Assembly (NCBI GenBank): GCA_009792885.1 | Contig: WMCF01000018.1 | Coordinates: forward strand, 3,925,297-3,989,296 | Direction of reading: 5' to 3' | Length of the DNA: 64,000 nt | Source of the DNA: Eremophila alpestris peregrina | Taxonomy: Eukaryota > Chordata > Aves > Passeriformes > Alaudidae | Shown here: positions 24,662 to 34,939 of the stretch, piece by piece | Layout: every line of letters begins with the position of its first letter | Position numbering within the stretch: position 1 is the stretch's first letter | The notes under the pieces: generated by a model | Databases searched by the model: none | Seen by the model: only the letters and a program-made list of their open reading frames with translations | What the model was told of the DNA's origin: nothing | Program-made: the position numbers and the translations under genes

Positions 24662-26251
24662 TGATGAGGATGGCAAGTGCTGGAAATATAGGTTATTTTT
24701 TTATTAAGAAATTAATTATTTCAGGAGTGTCCATAATATTGATGGAACTGTAATTGTACCAGATTTTCATTCCCTCATCTGAATTGTACACTATGGCAGA
24801 ATGTATTAACACTACTGTCTCAGCTGGGGGAAAATGTTGTGATACATTTTGGGATGTGTCATTTGACAGGAGAGTATAGTCATGACATTAAATGCACACA
24901 AATTTTTTAACTGAGCTTAGACTAAAAATTCTTAATTTTCAGCTGTAAATTATTAGCCCTTTTCCCCCCTTTTAAATTAATTATGTTTTTATTAGTATTT
25001 TCACTAGGGATAAGTGAAAGAAACAGCTACATTGAGGCCAAATGAAAGTTCCTGACAAGTCTCTCTTCAGTATTTGGACACTATTATCCACTCTGAAGCT
25101 CAGTGAACTGAAGAGCCAGACATGCTGCAATTGTCATTTTAATCAGCAATAGTGGTGCAGAGCTGGTGGCAGTAGATATTAGACGGAAAATGAATCACAC
25201 AGTAGAAAAATGTCAATGAGACAAGCTGAGGTCTACAGGACTGACTTTTATTTATCTGTAGCATGAATTTCACTTCATCACCACTTCAATTAAACAAAGA
25301 AAACAAGACTTCAGCTTAACTTGAGTTTAAAGGCAGTGATATACTGAGGACAGCTGAGCCAATATTTTCCTAGGTAACATCTTATCAATGTTAAGGGTGA
25401 TAATAATATTTTGGCAAACATCTCAGTAAAAATTAGCCAGGAAAGAGGCACTGATCTATTATAACTTTTATTTTTACTGCCAGTTAAACAACTTTTATCT
25501 CAATAAGCGATCTGTGAATCTGGCACCTCATTACTGGTGATAAGACTATTCATCCTGCTTTAGTTATTTTGACCCTTGAAAAGGGAACTCATATCCGAAA
25601 TGTTTCATATCTATATTATTTCTCAGCAAACAATATAGATTTTTTGGTTGTCAATCACTGATTTACTCCCACAGAATGAAGAGAGCTCTTGGTACAGAGT
25701 CAGAAATACTGTTGGCTGTTTAATTCTCTACAGTTCTAGTTCTTTGTTATTTATGAAATGGCAGAATTTAGTAGGACATAATGAAATAAAATATGCAATT
25801 AGTTATTATACAAGCTTCTTTATAACTTTATTAATTTTGAAGAAATTGCAGGAAGCACAAAATAATTCCTCTAGGAATGAAGTAACTGATACTCTACATT
25901 TACTACAGCTGTGAAGACTTAAAGGTAGATGAGTAATAATTTTTCATTCTCAGCAATAGTTTTACAGATAATGCTTGAGATATGCAAAGGATGATTAACA
26001 AGCTGTGCATTCCAATCTGTTGGCATCATGCTAATTCACTCCAAAATAAGTTTCTCATTCACTACCAGCTAGGAACAAAGTGGAAAGACTTGGCATTTTG
26101 CTCATATTATCTGCTTTCATAACCATTCATTTTCAAGTCAAGGCCAAGAGCTTTTCTAAAACATGTGTAAGTATATAGGCTATATTTACCATAAATATAT
26201 ATTGTGTCTGAACTCAAGCTTTTCATTAAAAATACAAAAGATTTTAAAATT
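24662..26251. other. No gene seen; unique AT-rich non-coding DNA
   Basis: I see no open frame of interest, no RNA gene and no repeat between the TTTCC array and the CR1 fragment. An 88-codon plus-strand frame at 25,648-25,914 has no recognisable domain. Confidence 0.65.
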
Positions 26252-26449
26252 GGGCACTGGCACAGGCTCCCCAGGGAAGTGGTCACAGCTCCAGCCTGGC
26301 AAAGATCAAGAAATATTTGAGCAATGCTCTCAGGCACATGCTGTGACTCTTGGGGATGCAGCTGTGCAGGGACTGGAGCTGGACTTGATCCTTGTGGGTC
26401 CCTCACAACTCAGCCTCTTCTGTGATTCCATGGCTCTGCGATTCTGTGA
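26252..26449 (+). mobile_element. CR1 LINE 3'-end fragment
   Basis: The sequence starts GGGCACTGGCACAGGCTCCC and CAGGGAAGTGGT, matching the last coding part of the CR1 reverse-transcriptase ORF. It continues through CTGGACTTGATCC and TTGTGGGTCCCTCACAACTC, the standard CR1 3' end. It finishes with imperfect tail units (TGTGATTCCATG, CTGCGATTCTGTG). Internal divergence and small deletions mark it as an older copy than the one at 11.4 kb. It is 5'-truncated, as most CR1 copies are. The two overlapping open frames of about 98 codons in opposite directions belong to the relic. Confidence 0.92.
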
Positions 26450-26566
26450 AAACTAACACAGAATTGGTAAGGCAGGCACAACATCTTACAGAAATTTTGG
26501 GACACTCACTTAAAGTTCATTATTCCAATTTTTGAAAAATATCAATGCTTGAGAAAAATAAATAGC

Positions 26567-26649
26567 TTTGGTTTTTTTTGTTGGTTTGGTTTGGCTTTCT
26601 GTTTGGTTGGTTTGGGGTCTTCTTGGTGGTGGTGGTGGTGGGTGTTTTG
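26567..26649. repeat. T/G-rich tract with (GGT)n
   Basis: Irregular TTTGG/TTGG units end in a GGT trinucleotide run at about 26,624-26,643. It lies about 120 bases downstream of the CR1 tail and could be independent of it. Confidence 0.85.
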
Positions 26650-29429
26650 ATAGTTTTTTTACTACTCAGTGTTTTGTTTTATTAATAACACTAACATGAA
26701 AAAAGCTGATAGGATCTGTTCTTGCTAAAGTTTTGCCCCCTTTCAGACACATAGAAAATATAGTAAATTCACTGGTGGAAGGTAATTTTTAGCAAGTTAC
26801 GTCTGTGGTGTGACTACAGAAAGCTCATAAATCAGTATTGCCATCAAATTTGAGTTATATTACTTTTGGCAGATGTCAAAACTTTTATTTTTTTAACAAC
26901 AACAGAAAGGTGTCTGGAGATATTTAGAAACTGAGCGTTAATTTCAATTTAGAATAGAAGAAGAGGATCTCTGCAAAAATCAGTTGCATTTCAGAGCCTT
27001 TAGAATTACTTGAAAAAACCCTGTTGAACAAGGGCAACAGATTCCCTCTGGGCAGCCTGAAACTGTAATTCATGCAAAGATGTCCTCTATCATCTTAAGG
27101 AGGATACAATTTAAAAGGTTTATATACTGTCTTACTAAGAGCTGATATAGTGACTTTATATTCATAATGTATGTCACAAAAGTACTTAAATAAAACAACC
27201 CTTACTTAACATATCTGACTTAATATTCAAAGGTGGTTTACTCTGGAGAAGGACTTTGTATGTGCCTTCACTCAGTAGTTTGTGTTGGGAATGTGCTAAT
27301 TTTCAGCTTTCCCAGAACACTTTTTGTGAAAAGTCAAAGAAAAAGCAGAGAAATAAATCCTAAAGATGGTTTCAAATGCAATTTAAAAGGAATAATGGAA
27401 GGATTTGGGAAGTTATAGTGGCTTTCTGGAACCTGAACAAGTTCAAGTTGTCCAAGAAACAAATCTCAAAAGCTACGAGTTTCTTGATTGCAACCTGCAA
27501 ATATTTGCATTGACTTTTTGAAAATAAAATTTCTGCCCAAAGAATTTTTGCAGGAAGATGCTTGTCTTAGGATATTAAATTTCCCTGGAAACCCTTGGGT
27601 GTTGATTAGTTCCATAGCCCTGGGCATGAGTGGCTGTTTCCAAAACATTGCATCAGAGGGTGATCTCTGTGATCTGTGAGTTAAGTTGAAAATGGAGATA
27701 TCTGCAGTATTTCTGTCCATGCAGAGAGCCCTTACCAACATCACCACTCATTCATAACTTAGCTTTGAGACGTGCAATTCTTATGATTAAATCCTAGGAT
27801 TCTATCCAGGAGGGAATGGTCTTAAAATATTTACCACAGCTGGAAAACTACAGAAATTCCTCTTTTAACAAATGCAAGAAATCCTTGGGTTTCATGCTGA
27901 ACATTCAGAATTCTTAATACCATTCTAAACAGCTTTTTGCAAAAGTGGTGCATGAAGCACAAAACTTTCTGTAAGGGTGTAGAAATATTTATTCACCTGT
28001 AAAAGATAAACTCCAAAAACAATGGATATATTCAAGACTTACACCTAAGAGTGTGTCTACAGGCAATATTTAAAATATTTTTAAAAATGAATAAGAACAT
28101 GGACTTTCTCAAACACTTTCCCTTTTCCATAGTAATTCAGAGGAAAATATAAATCACAACAATTCCTAGAAAAATATTATCAGAAACAAAATGAATGGAT
28201 AAAATTCTCAGTGAATATAATCACTTTAATTATGACAGATTCCTCTGTAATGAAATGAATTAGAATTTTTTCAACTGAAAATATGTCTAGTTCTTTCAAT
28301 GCTACAGCAAAATGTTCTTTGCAAAACCTTACAGGATGTGTATGTATAAATTTATATATCTATAAATATTTGGAGCTTGCAGTTGTAGACTAGATATTAA
28401 GGGGAGATTTTTCTCCTGGGTTTTATCACTTGTGCTTCTTGTAGATTTATTAAGTTCTGTTCTATGTCTCTAGATTTATCTTTTTCTTCTTATACTTTTA
28501 CTTTTTTCCCCCCCAAAACTCACACAATTTACTTATTCCTTCTCATATTTGCACCTTTTTTATGAGCCTATTTTATTTATTTCTATTATTTATGGTGAAA
28601 TGTGCATATTACATAAAATTTGAGAGCATTCGACCCAACCATCAGTGTTTGCAAATCAATACTATGGTCTTGTTGTAACCTCAGATGGGTACAATCACCA
28701 TCATAAATGAAACAGTACAGATGTCAGTAGAACTCTGTGCATTATGGATTACAGGGATTGAATGATTTAGTTGCAGAGAACAGTCTGAGTTGTTGAAGTG
28801 TTTTCGTTTTTTTTTATTTATGTCTTGACCAAAATTATGAATTAATCTAGAAGGCATTCTTCAAGGGAAAAATCAAATTTTTTTTTTTAATTTCTGTCCT
28901 CTGTTTTCATTGCCTTGTAAAAATCATAAGATTCTAGATTAACCAGTGATTCATTTCTAAGAACGATTCAAAAATGTGGATGTCTGATACAGCAAAGTTT
29001 TTTTTAAATTTGCAGAATTCCTTCATGTGCCTTTGTCTCAGCTTTCCTGTGACTTACTGCACCTTTAGCTGTTTTGGCTTTCTGGTAAGTGCTTCTTTTT
29101 GCAAATATTACCTTAAAATTCACTGAATAAACAACTTCAACTTTTTAATAACTTTTTTTATACACTCTAGCAGAACACATAGAATTTGTGTTTATTTGCA
29201 TGTATAATTTCCTTTCTTGCTTTTGTACCCTTCACACCAAATATGGCTCCTTAGTCGAGTTTCCAGAGGCAGCTTCAGATCAGAAGCAGAGCCACATCAA
29301 CTTAGCAACGTTTTCAATACAATAACAGTGTTTGTTTGCTTAGGAACTTCCTCGTTAGTGCTTCAAAGTGCTTTATAAAACCTTAAATAGCACAGTCTGC
29401 TGGGGTTAAAATTTCCTTTGTTTGTTTGG
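26650..29429. other. No gene seen; unique AT-rich non-coding DNA
   Basis: I see no recognisable gene or transposon. Around 27,010-27,060 there is a faint resemblance to antisense CR1 (CTCTGGGCAGCCTG), too short to call. The remainder is AT-rich with several T-runs (for example near 28,500, 28,810 and 28,880). Confidence 0.65.
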
Positions 29430-29600
29430 GTACTTCTCCCCCCTTCCTCCCCTCTCCCTGGAGATAGAGGCTAATGAGCAAAGCGGGAGGAGGGGGCTGT
29501 GCTCACGCATCTCCCCCAGCCCTCATTAGCCACAGGGCTTGTGCATTCCCATGGCACAGGTCACAACCCCAGGAAATGCCTTATAACCCCCTACTCTCCT
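29430..29600. promoter_or_regulatory. GC-rich block with homeodomain-like inverted repeat; candidate regulatory element
   Basis: A compact, noticeably GC-rich block stands out in AT-rich surroundings. It opens with a C/T-rich run (29,435-29,458). It then carries GGCTAATGAG at 29,469-29,478 and its exact reverse complement CTCATTAGCC at 29,522-29,531. Both arms hold a TAAT core of the kind bound by homeodomain proteins. Between the arms are a G-rich run (about 29,484-29,496) and a C-rich run (about 29,511-29,518) that can extend the pairing imperfectly. An AGGTCA-type half-site (CAGGTCACAA) follows near 29,558. No TATA box or transcription start can be assigned, and there is no CpG-island character. 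A conserved enhancer is an inference only. Confidence 0.35.
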
Positions 29601-32000
29601 TCAGGACCAACCCTGTATCTGTTCCTGTCTCAGTGCAGTTTATGAATACATAATCGCAGAAAATATATTTCACTTCCAATGATCATTTATTATCTGTAGC
29701 TGATTTAACAACACAGATAAGTTTGGTTGTCCCTGATCTCAGCTGATAATAATGTTACTAATTCAAAAGTGAGATTGTCCAAGACAATTTTCTGATTAAG
29801 GGTACTTTTTTGGGAGGGGTGGGGGGGAGGCATTAAAAAGAAAAATATTCATCAGTTGCACAGAATGATGTTATGAGAAAAAACCCCCCACTTTTATTGC
29901 CATGTAAAAAAATAATTTAAAAAAAAGTTGCAGTAAGGCTCCTATAATGTGATAATTGAAGACAGGTTGGTAGACCCATTTTTCTTGCCAGGCACAGAAT
30001 TTGTTGCCATCTAGATGGAGAATGAACAGCTGGAAAAAACTGGTGCTGTGACCTTGAGAGGTCTCAGAAAGATGATCCAAGTGTATGATCTAAAAATGTT
30101 CTCATCACCAGATGCCATAGAGATCTGGATATCTATAGGATAACAGCTTTTGAAGTCCTTCCTCTTTCCAGAGGTCAGTGAAATGGAGCGAGTCTTGAGG
30201 AGATGGCTTACAGATTTCTTGGGTGATTTACCAAAAAGGAAGAGATGAAAGATACCCTGGGTAAGAGCTAGGTAAAGACACCTGAACAGGGAAAATATGG
30301 AGATTGAGACAAGAAATTAAGCAGAGAAAAGGAGGGACCAACTGGGAGTTGATGGCTATGTAAGAACTAAGTGTTTAAGTTTTATCAGCTCTGTTTTTGT
30401 AGTGTGTAGAGAGAATATGGCATTTTGACATTCCTGAATAGACTTTTGGACAGATTAGGCAGACTTTTCCCCAACAACTCTGAGAGAAAATTAGAGCCTA
30501 AAGAACTTTTTCAGACTTACATATCTAAAACTGGGTGAAATGAGTCTGACCTACATGCATCAAGGAATTAGATGATCCCAATAACTGCTGGATCTCTCCA
30601 TACAGGCCTATCTTTGTGATTTACCTACAATAGATTTTTTTTTGCCTAAGAACCTGCTTCCTCCAGTACAACGGCAAACAGTGGCTGAGAAATGAATTAG
30701 GATCGTCCAGGAAACGAGTGTGCTGCAAATTGGCTTCTTGCCTTATTACATATGGAAATACAAAGTTGTGTGGTAAATGGAAGAGAAGTGTCAAGAAAGG
30801 ATGGTTTAATCATTAAGACAACTAAATGTTGTGAGAATCCAGATCTTTGCATCAGTGGCATTTTTGATGGAGCGAAGCAATTCACTTAAACCAATATTTT
30901 CATCAGTAGCCTTTACTGCACATTACTCATTTTCTGATTGCTCATCTTGGGTCATATGAGGACAGATTTTCCAAAACTGAGCACTCACTGCTTCAGATGA
31001 AGACAGTTAGGTTTGAAAAGTATTCTGAAAAGTGTTGTTGTTCCTGAGAGGGTGTGTTTCTAGTAGAGAATCTAAAATAAGTTTATAAACTTGACAACAT
31101 TGAAGTTTATCTGAGCCTCAGCTCTCTGCTCATAGTATATGAAAAAGAGCCCCATCAAACTCTCAGGGGCCGTGTGAAGTGAAAATCACCTCATGTATAA
31201 AGTATGTCACCTCCTGGGACAAAAGATCACAGAAGCAGCTATAATGGCATTGTATTTCCTTCAGAGGTTTGCTAGTAGACTCTAAACAAGATCTAGAGTC
31301 ACATTGCACCAGAAGAATAGAAAGAAATATTTAATAATGATCATTCATTATGTTAGGCTTGGAAAAGAAAAAAGATTTAGCTTGACTGTAACTGACACAC
31401 ATATCTGGACAGGCCAGGTGGAGATTACATTGACAACTCCCATTCTGAGGTTATTAAAAGCATAATGTTTGTTTCATTTTCTTTCAACATTAATATTGGC
31501 TTGTGTTGCCTGTATGTACAAAACTTTCTGAGATTTTGGAGGTGGGGGACTAGGGGTATTTTATTATACATTATTTTTACCTGGAATTTAAGTTTCATTA
31601 AGGATATTGGTCATAAGATTTGGATAACTTTGCTCCCAAACCCACTCAGATCAACAGCAAAAATTCAAAAGCACTGAAAGGATTTTGCTGACTTTGCAGC
31701 ATGGCAACAGTCAGAGATATCCAAAGGAATGAGATAATTCTGGAACTGGAAGTGGAACAGCCGTGTCAGCACCCAGCCCATGTTTCCTACTGCCTGTAGG
31801 AAACACAGAGTAATCCTTGGGCTCTGCTGGCACTGGAGAGGTCTCCTCTGGAACCCAGCACTGGTTTGGACATCTCTCTTCAGGTGAGCTGCAGAGACAA
31901 GTCAGAGCAGAGCAAGCTGGAGACAACATGACTGGGGAGAGGAAATACAGGGAAGAACTGGCATTGTGCAGTATAAATGGAGGAAGGTTGAGACAGCTGG
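29601..32000. other. No gene seen; includes a short G-rich tract
   Basis: A G-rich run at 29,812-29,830 (GGGAGGGGTGGGGGGGAGG) satisfies a plus-strand quadruplex pattern. The rest is unremarkable to about 31,700. From about 31,741 the sequence becomes more GC-rich and may belong to the LTR-like element that follows, but I cannot define a boundary. A 116-codon minus-strand frame at 31,711-32,061 has no recognisable domain. Confidence 0.5.
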
Positions 32001-33170
32001 TGTCATGAATGGGTGTTTTTGGTTGTTTAAAGAATTGCTGGCAAAGGTATTGGAAAAGCATGTTTCATATAAAAGTGAAAGCATGACAAGGCTCATTGGC
32101 AAGGTTCACTCTACTTTTTACTTGATGGTTAAAGCACACACAGAAAAACCAAACTAAAATCTAAAATCAGTCAATCTAAAACCAAAATCAACACAAAAAC
32201 TACCTACAGGGACTAGGGGGAGGGTAAGGATAAGGTTAAGGATAAAGGTAAGGGCAAGGGTAGGGTAGGAAAGGATAAGGATAAAAAGGAATAAGGGAGA
32301 CCCTCCCACTTAGTTGCAAGGTTCAGAGTAGACAGCTTGCCAGACTGAGCCCTGGACTCCACCAACAGTTTAGGCTTAAATGTTTAACAGCAATTGATGG
32401 ATAGCTTAAGGCAAACAATTTAACAAAAGATTCTATAGGATTTACTATAGGACAGCAGTTACCCACTTACAGGCCTAACTTATAAATCTAAAATATTTAA
32501 GGATGTAGGAGAACAAAGTTCAGAGTACATTTGCTGTAACCTAGACCCACTTGCATGCACAAAGACCCAATGAAATCTGTACAAAATATATACCTGGGAA
32601 AAATTCCCCTCAAACTTAGTGAAGTGCTGATGTCAGATGCCTTTGCATCATTTTAGAGGGTGAAGGACTTTGGCATGAGGACTGGGAGAATCAGCCCAGG
32701 CTGCTCTGCTATGGTTCAGTGGAGGTTGTCCAGGTATAACAAACCTGAGAGTTTTCTCATTCTGAGAGGCCCCACTCAGAGGAAGGTTGATGATTTCAGC
32801 CCCCTCACAGTCCTGGAGAGGTCAAAAGATCTTAGGAGGGCTGTTTATAGGGCCACAGAGTTGGCTTAGAATAATTTTCCATTTTGACTGCAATTCAGGT
32901 CGGTAACTTTCTGTGAAAGTTTGATAACAAAAATGTTATTCCACCATTCAGGCAAGAAAGATAAGTTTCCAAGGCTTTGCTCAACAGACAGCATTTCTGG
33001 GAACAGAAATCATTCTGATAAGCCCTAGAGGAGCTGAACCCAGGTGTTGTTCATAAAGAACAAGACATAAAGAACTTATCTGAGACCACAGCCTGGCCCA
33101 AGGGGAGATGGGGCAGGGGCTCTGCACCACCTTAGTTGGGTTTTAGGGTTTGACTACAGAACTCGTAACA
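32001..33170 (-). mobile_element. Putative old LTR-retrotransposon relic (solo-LTR-like)
   Basis: Read on the minus strand the segment starts TGTTACGAG and ends CATTCATGACA, the TG...CA termini expected of a retroviral LTR. A TATA-like CCTATAAACAG lies about 320 bases in (plus 32,841-32,851), as in a U3 region. It holds a long pyrimidine-rich stretch on that strand (plus 32,221-32,300, degenerate AAGGAT/AAGGTT units). No AATAAA polyadenylation signal was found on the minus strand, and no matching target-site duplication is seen at these ends. The direct repeat ATTCTG occurs at 31,737 and 33,170, which would imply different ends. There is also a competing reading: plus-strand TGGTGTCATGAATGGG at 31,998-32,013 resembles a tRNA-Leu primer-binding site, which would make this internal sequence of a plus-strand element. 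No gag, pol or env reading frame survives. Family and orientation are uncertain. Confidence 0.35.
32206..32300. repeat. Purine-rich degenerate hexamer tract
   Basis: Nearly pure A/G/T sequence is built from AAGGAT, AAGGTT and AAGGGT-like units, with six G-runs of three or more bases split into two groups. It lies inside the LTR-like relic. The G-runs fall short of a canonical four-run quadruplex within one local window. The units resemble, but are not, the vertebrate telomere repeat. Confidence 0.7.
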
Positions 33171-34554
33171 TTCTGCCACAGAAGAGTGGAATAATTTATT
33201 CTCACTTTGCAAGACAAAACCAGTAGGAAATGCATGAAATTCAATTTAGGCAGGACCCATTTTAGATATCAGGAGGAGTGTTTAATGTAAGCAAAGCACT
33301 AACAGTGCCCATGGCACTTTGGGAATATCTATTACAGTAAGTCCTTAAGGGAGAGTTCTAAAAGTATCTCAGGATGACCAGAGGAAAGGATGAGGTGAGC
33401 TATCTAGGACCTGCCGAATTTATCACTCCATACTTCTGTGTTTTAGCCATAAATCTCCTCAGGTAAGGCAAATTAACTTATGTTAAAAGCTGCACTGTAG
33501 TGATTATAATGTTCAAGAATCCCAGATACTTACTCTGTAATGGAATCAAAGAGATATGAGAGCTATTGCATTCTGTAGTTACTTTTAGTTATTTAGGAGC
33601 TTTCACCTAGAATTAAAGTTTTCACAAGTTAGTTCAAGAACCATTCCTGAGAAATATCCCTGTCAAGTTGATATTTAATACAAACTGCTATTAATGTAAG
33701 AAATGTTATTTATGAAGAAGCAGTAATATCTATTTGCATGTAGACATCTATATGCACAAATTTATATGTACATTTATGTAAACATAGCAGATCCTTTGAA
33801 AAGGAGTCAGGGGCTAAACACTGGTATGCTTTTTTTTTTTTTAAGTGTTCCAGTCAAATACAAGTTGTAAAAAGTTGTAAATAATATAACTATTGGGGAA
33901 GGAAAGAAAATCTCCTCAAAAATGCTTTCACTTTACAATGCATGCATTTTATACCAAAATCTCCCTCAACAACAAGCAGTGGTTATTCAGTTTACATTCA
34001 GTAATGTAGAAAAACAAAGAAAGTACAATCCAAAATCTCCTGGGAAAATGCTATTCCCTATAGTATGGGCACAGCTTGCATTCAGGCAGTTCTGTCTTTA
34101 AGTTCCTTTTTCACACAAAGTGATGGAGAGCCATAGTTTGAGTTCAATCTCTAGTGTTAACTGACCATGTCAGAGCACTCCCCTGAAATCAGCAGCATTT
34201 GCTTGGCTGAACATGACAGCAATACTCAACTCTATTAAAGTTAGAAAGCAAACTGATGAAGAGAAACAAGCTACATACATGAAACGAATGGAAATTTATT
34301 TCATAAACATAAAACTCTCCTTCTAAAATATGTTTTATTATTTGATTTGTATCTTTGAACTAAACTTATTTTCATGTAGACGCTTGTCAAGATACTCAGA
34401 GAGACTTTTATTATGTGAAAAACAATTTATTAATTCCTCAAAACACTTCTGATGAATTTCCAGTGTTCACTGTCTTGTGTTTTTAGGGAGTCTCACTCTG
34501 GTTAGAAGTTAAATTTGTTTCCATTGTTGCTCATTTTAACGTCTCTCTTTCTCA
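33171..34554. other. No gene seen; AT-rich non-coding DNA
   Basis: Sequence between the LTR-like relic and the next CR1 fragment. Apart from a 13-base T-run at 33,830-33,842 I see nothing notable and no open frame worth reporting. Confidence 0.65.
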
Positions 34555-34770
34555 AGACCACATGGCTCAGGATTGCATCCAGAGGGCTCTGGAATATCTC
34601 CAGTGAGGGGGACTCCACAGCCTCTCTGAACAATCTGTTCCTGCACATGGTCACTTGCACAATAAAGAAGTTCTTCCTCATATTGAGGTGGAATTTCTGT
34701 CCATCATTTTCTGCCCATTGCCTCTTATTTCACTGAATAAGCACTTGAAAATATTCTTTCTCGTGACACT
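34555..34770 (-). mobile_element. Diverged CR1 LINE 3'-region fragment
   Basis: The plus strand shows the reverse complement of the CR1 end-of-ORF region: GCATCCAGAGGGCTCTGGAA, ATCTCCAGTGAGGGGGACTC, CACAGCCTCTCTGAACAATC and TGTTCC. Next come AAGAAGTTCTTCCTCAT, TTGAGGTGGAATTTCTGT and CTGCCCATTGCCTCTTATTT. These blocks occur in the order expected for antisense CR1. The 3' untranslated tail is not visible at the low-coordinate end, and the copy fades out near 34,770. It is clearly older than the 11.4-kb copy. The 73-codon frame at 34,515-34,736 is part of the relic and is not a gene. Confidence 0.85.
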
Positions 34771-34902
34771 AGATTTCAGTCACTTCCTATTTTATTTATT
34801 AAGCATCTCTACCTAATTCAGGTGAAACTGAGATAAACCGAAGTACAACACCACTATATTCTGCATTACATAAGCTCTCTGTGAGCAATTGCAGTGAACA
34901 GA

Positions 34903-34939
34903 TAGTAAATAAAGTAAATAAGTAAATAAAGTAAATAAA
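34903..34939. repeat. AGTAAATA tandem repeat
   Basis: Alternating AGTAAATAA and AGTAAATA units, about four copies. Ordinary AT-rich microsatellite. Confidence 0.85.

Noticed and set aside
24209..24676. About 150-codon frames on both strands
   Set aside because: They are the translated TTTCC/GGAAA repeat and run through 195 unknown bases.
27005..27065. Possible antisense CR1 fragment
   Set aside because: Only a short CTCTGGGCAGCCTG-like match; flanking sequence does not follow the CR1 order.
32206..32300. Interstitial telomere repeat
   Set aside because: Units are AAGGAT/AAGGTT/AAGGGT mixtures rather than TTAGGG in tandem, and they sit inside the LTR-like relic.
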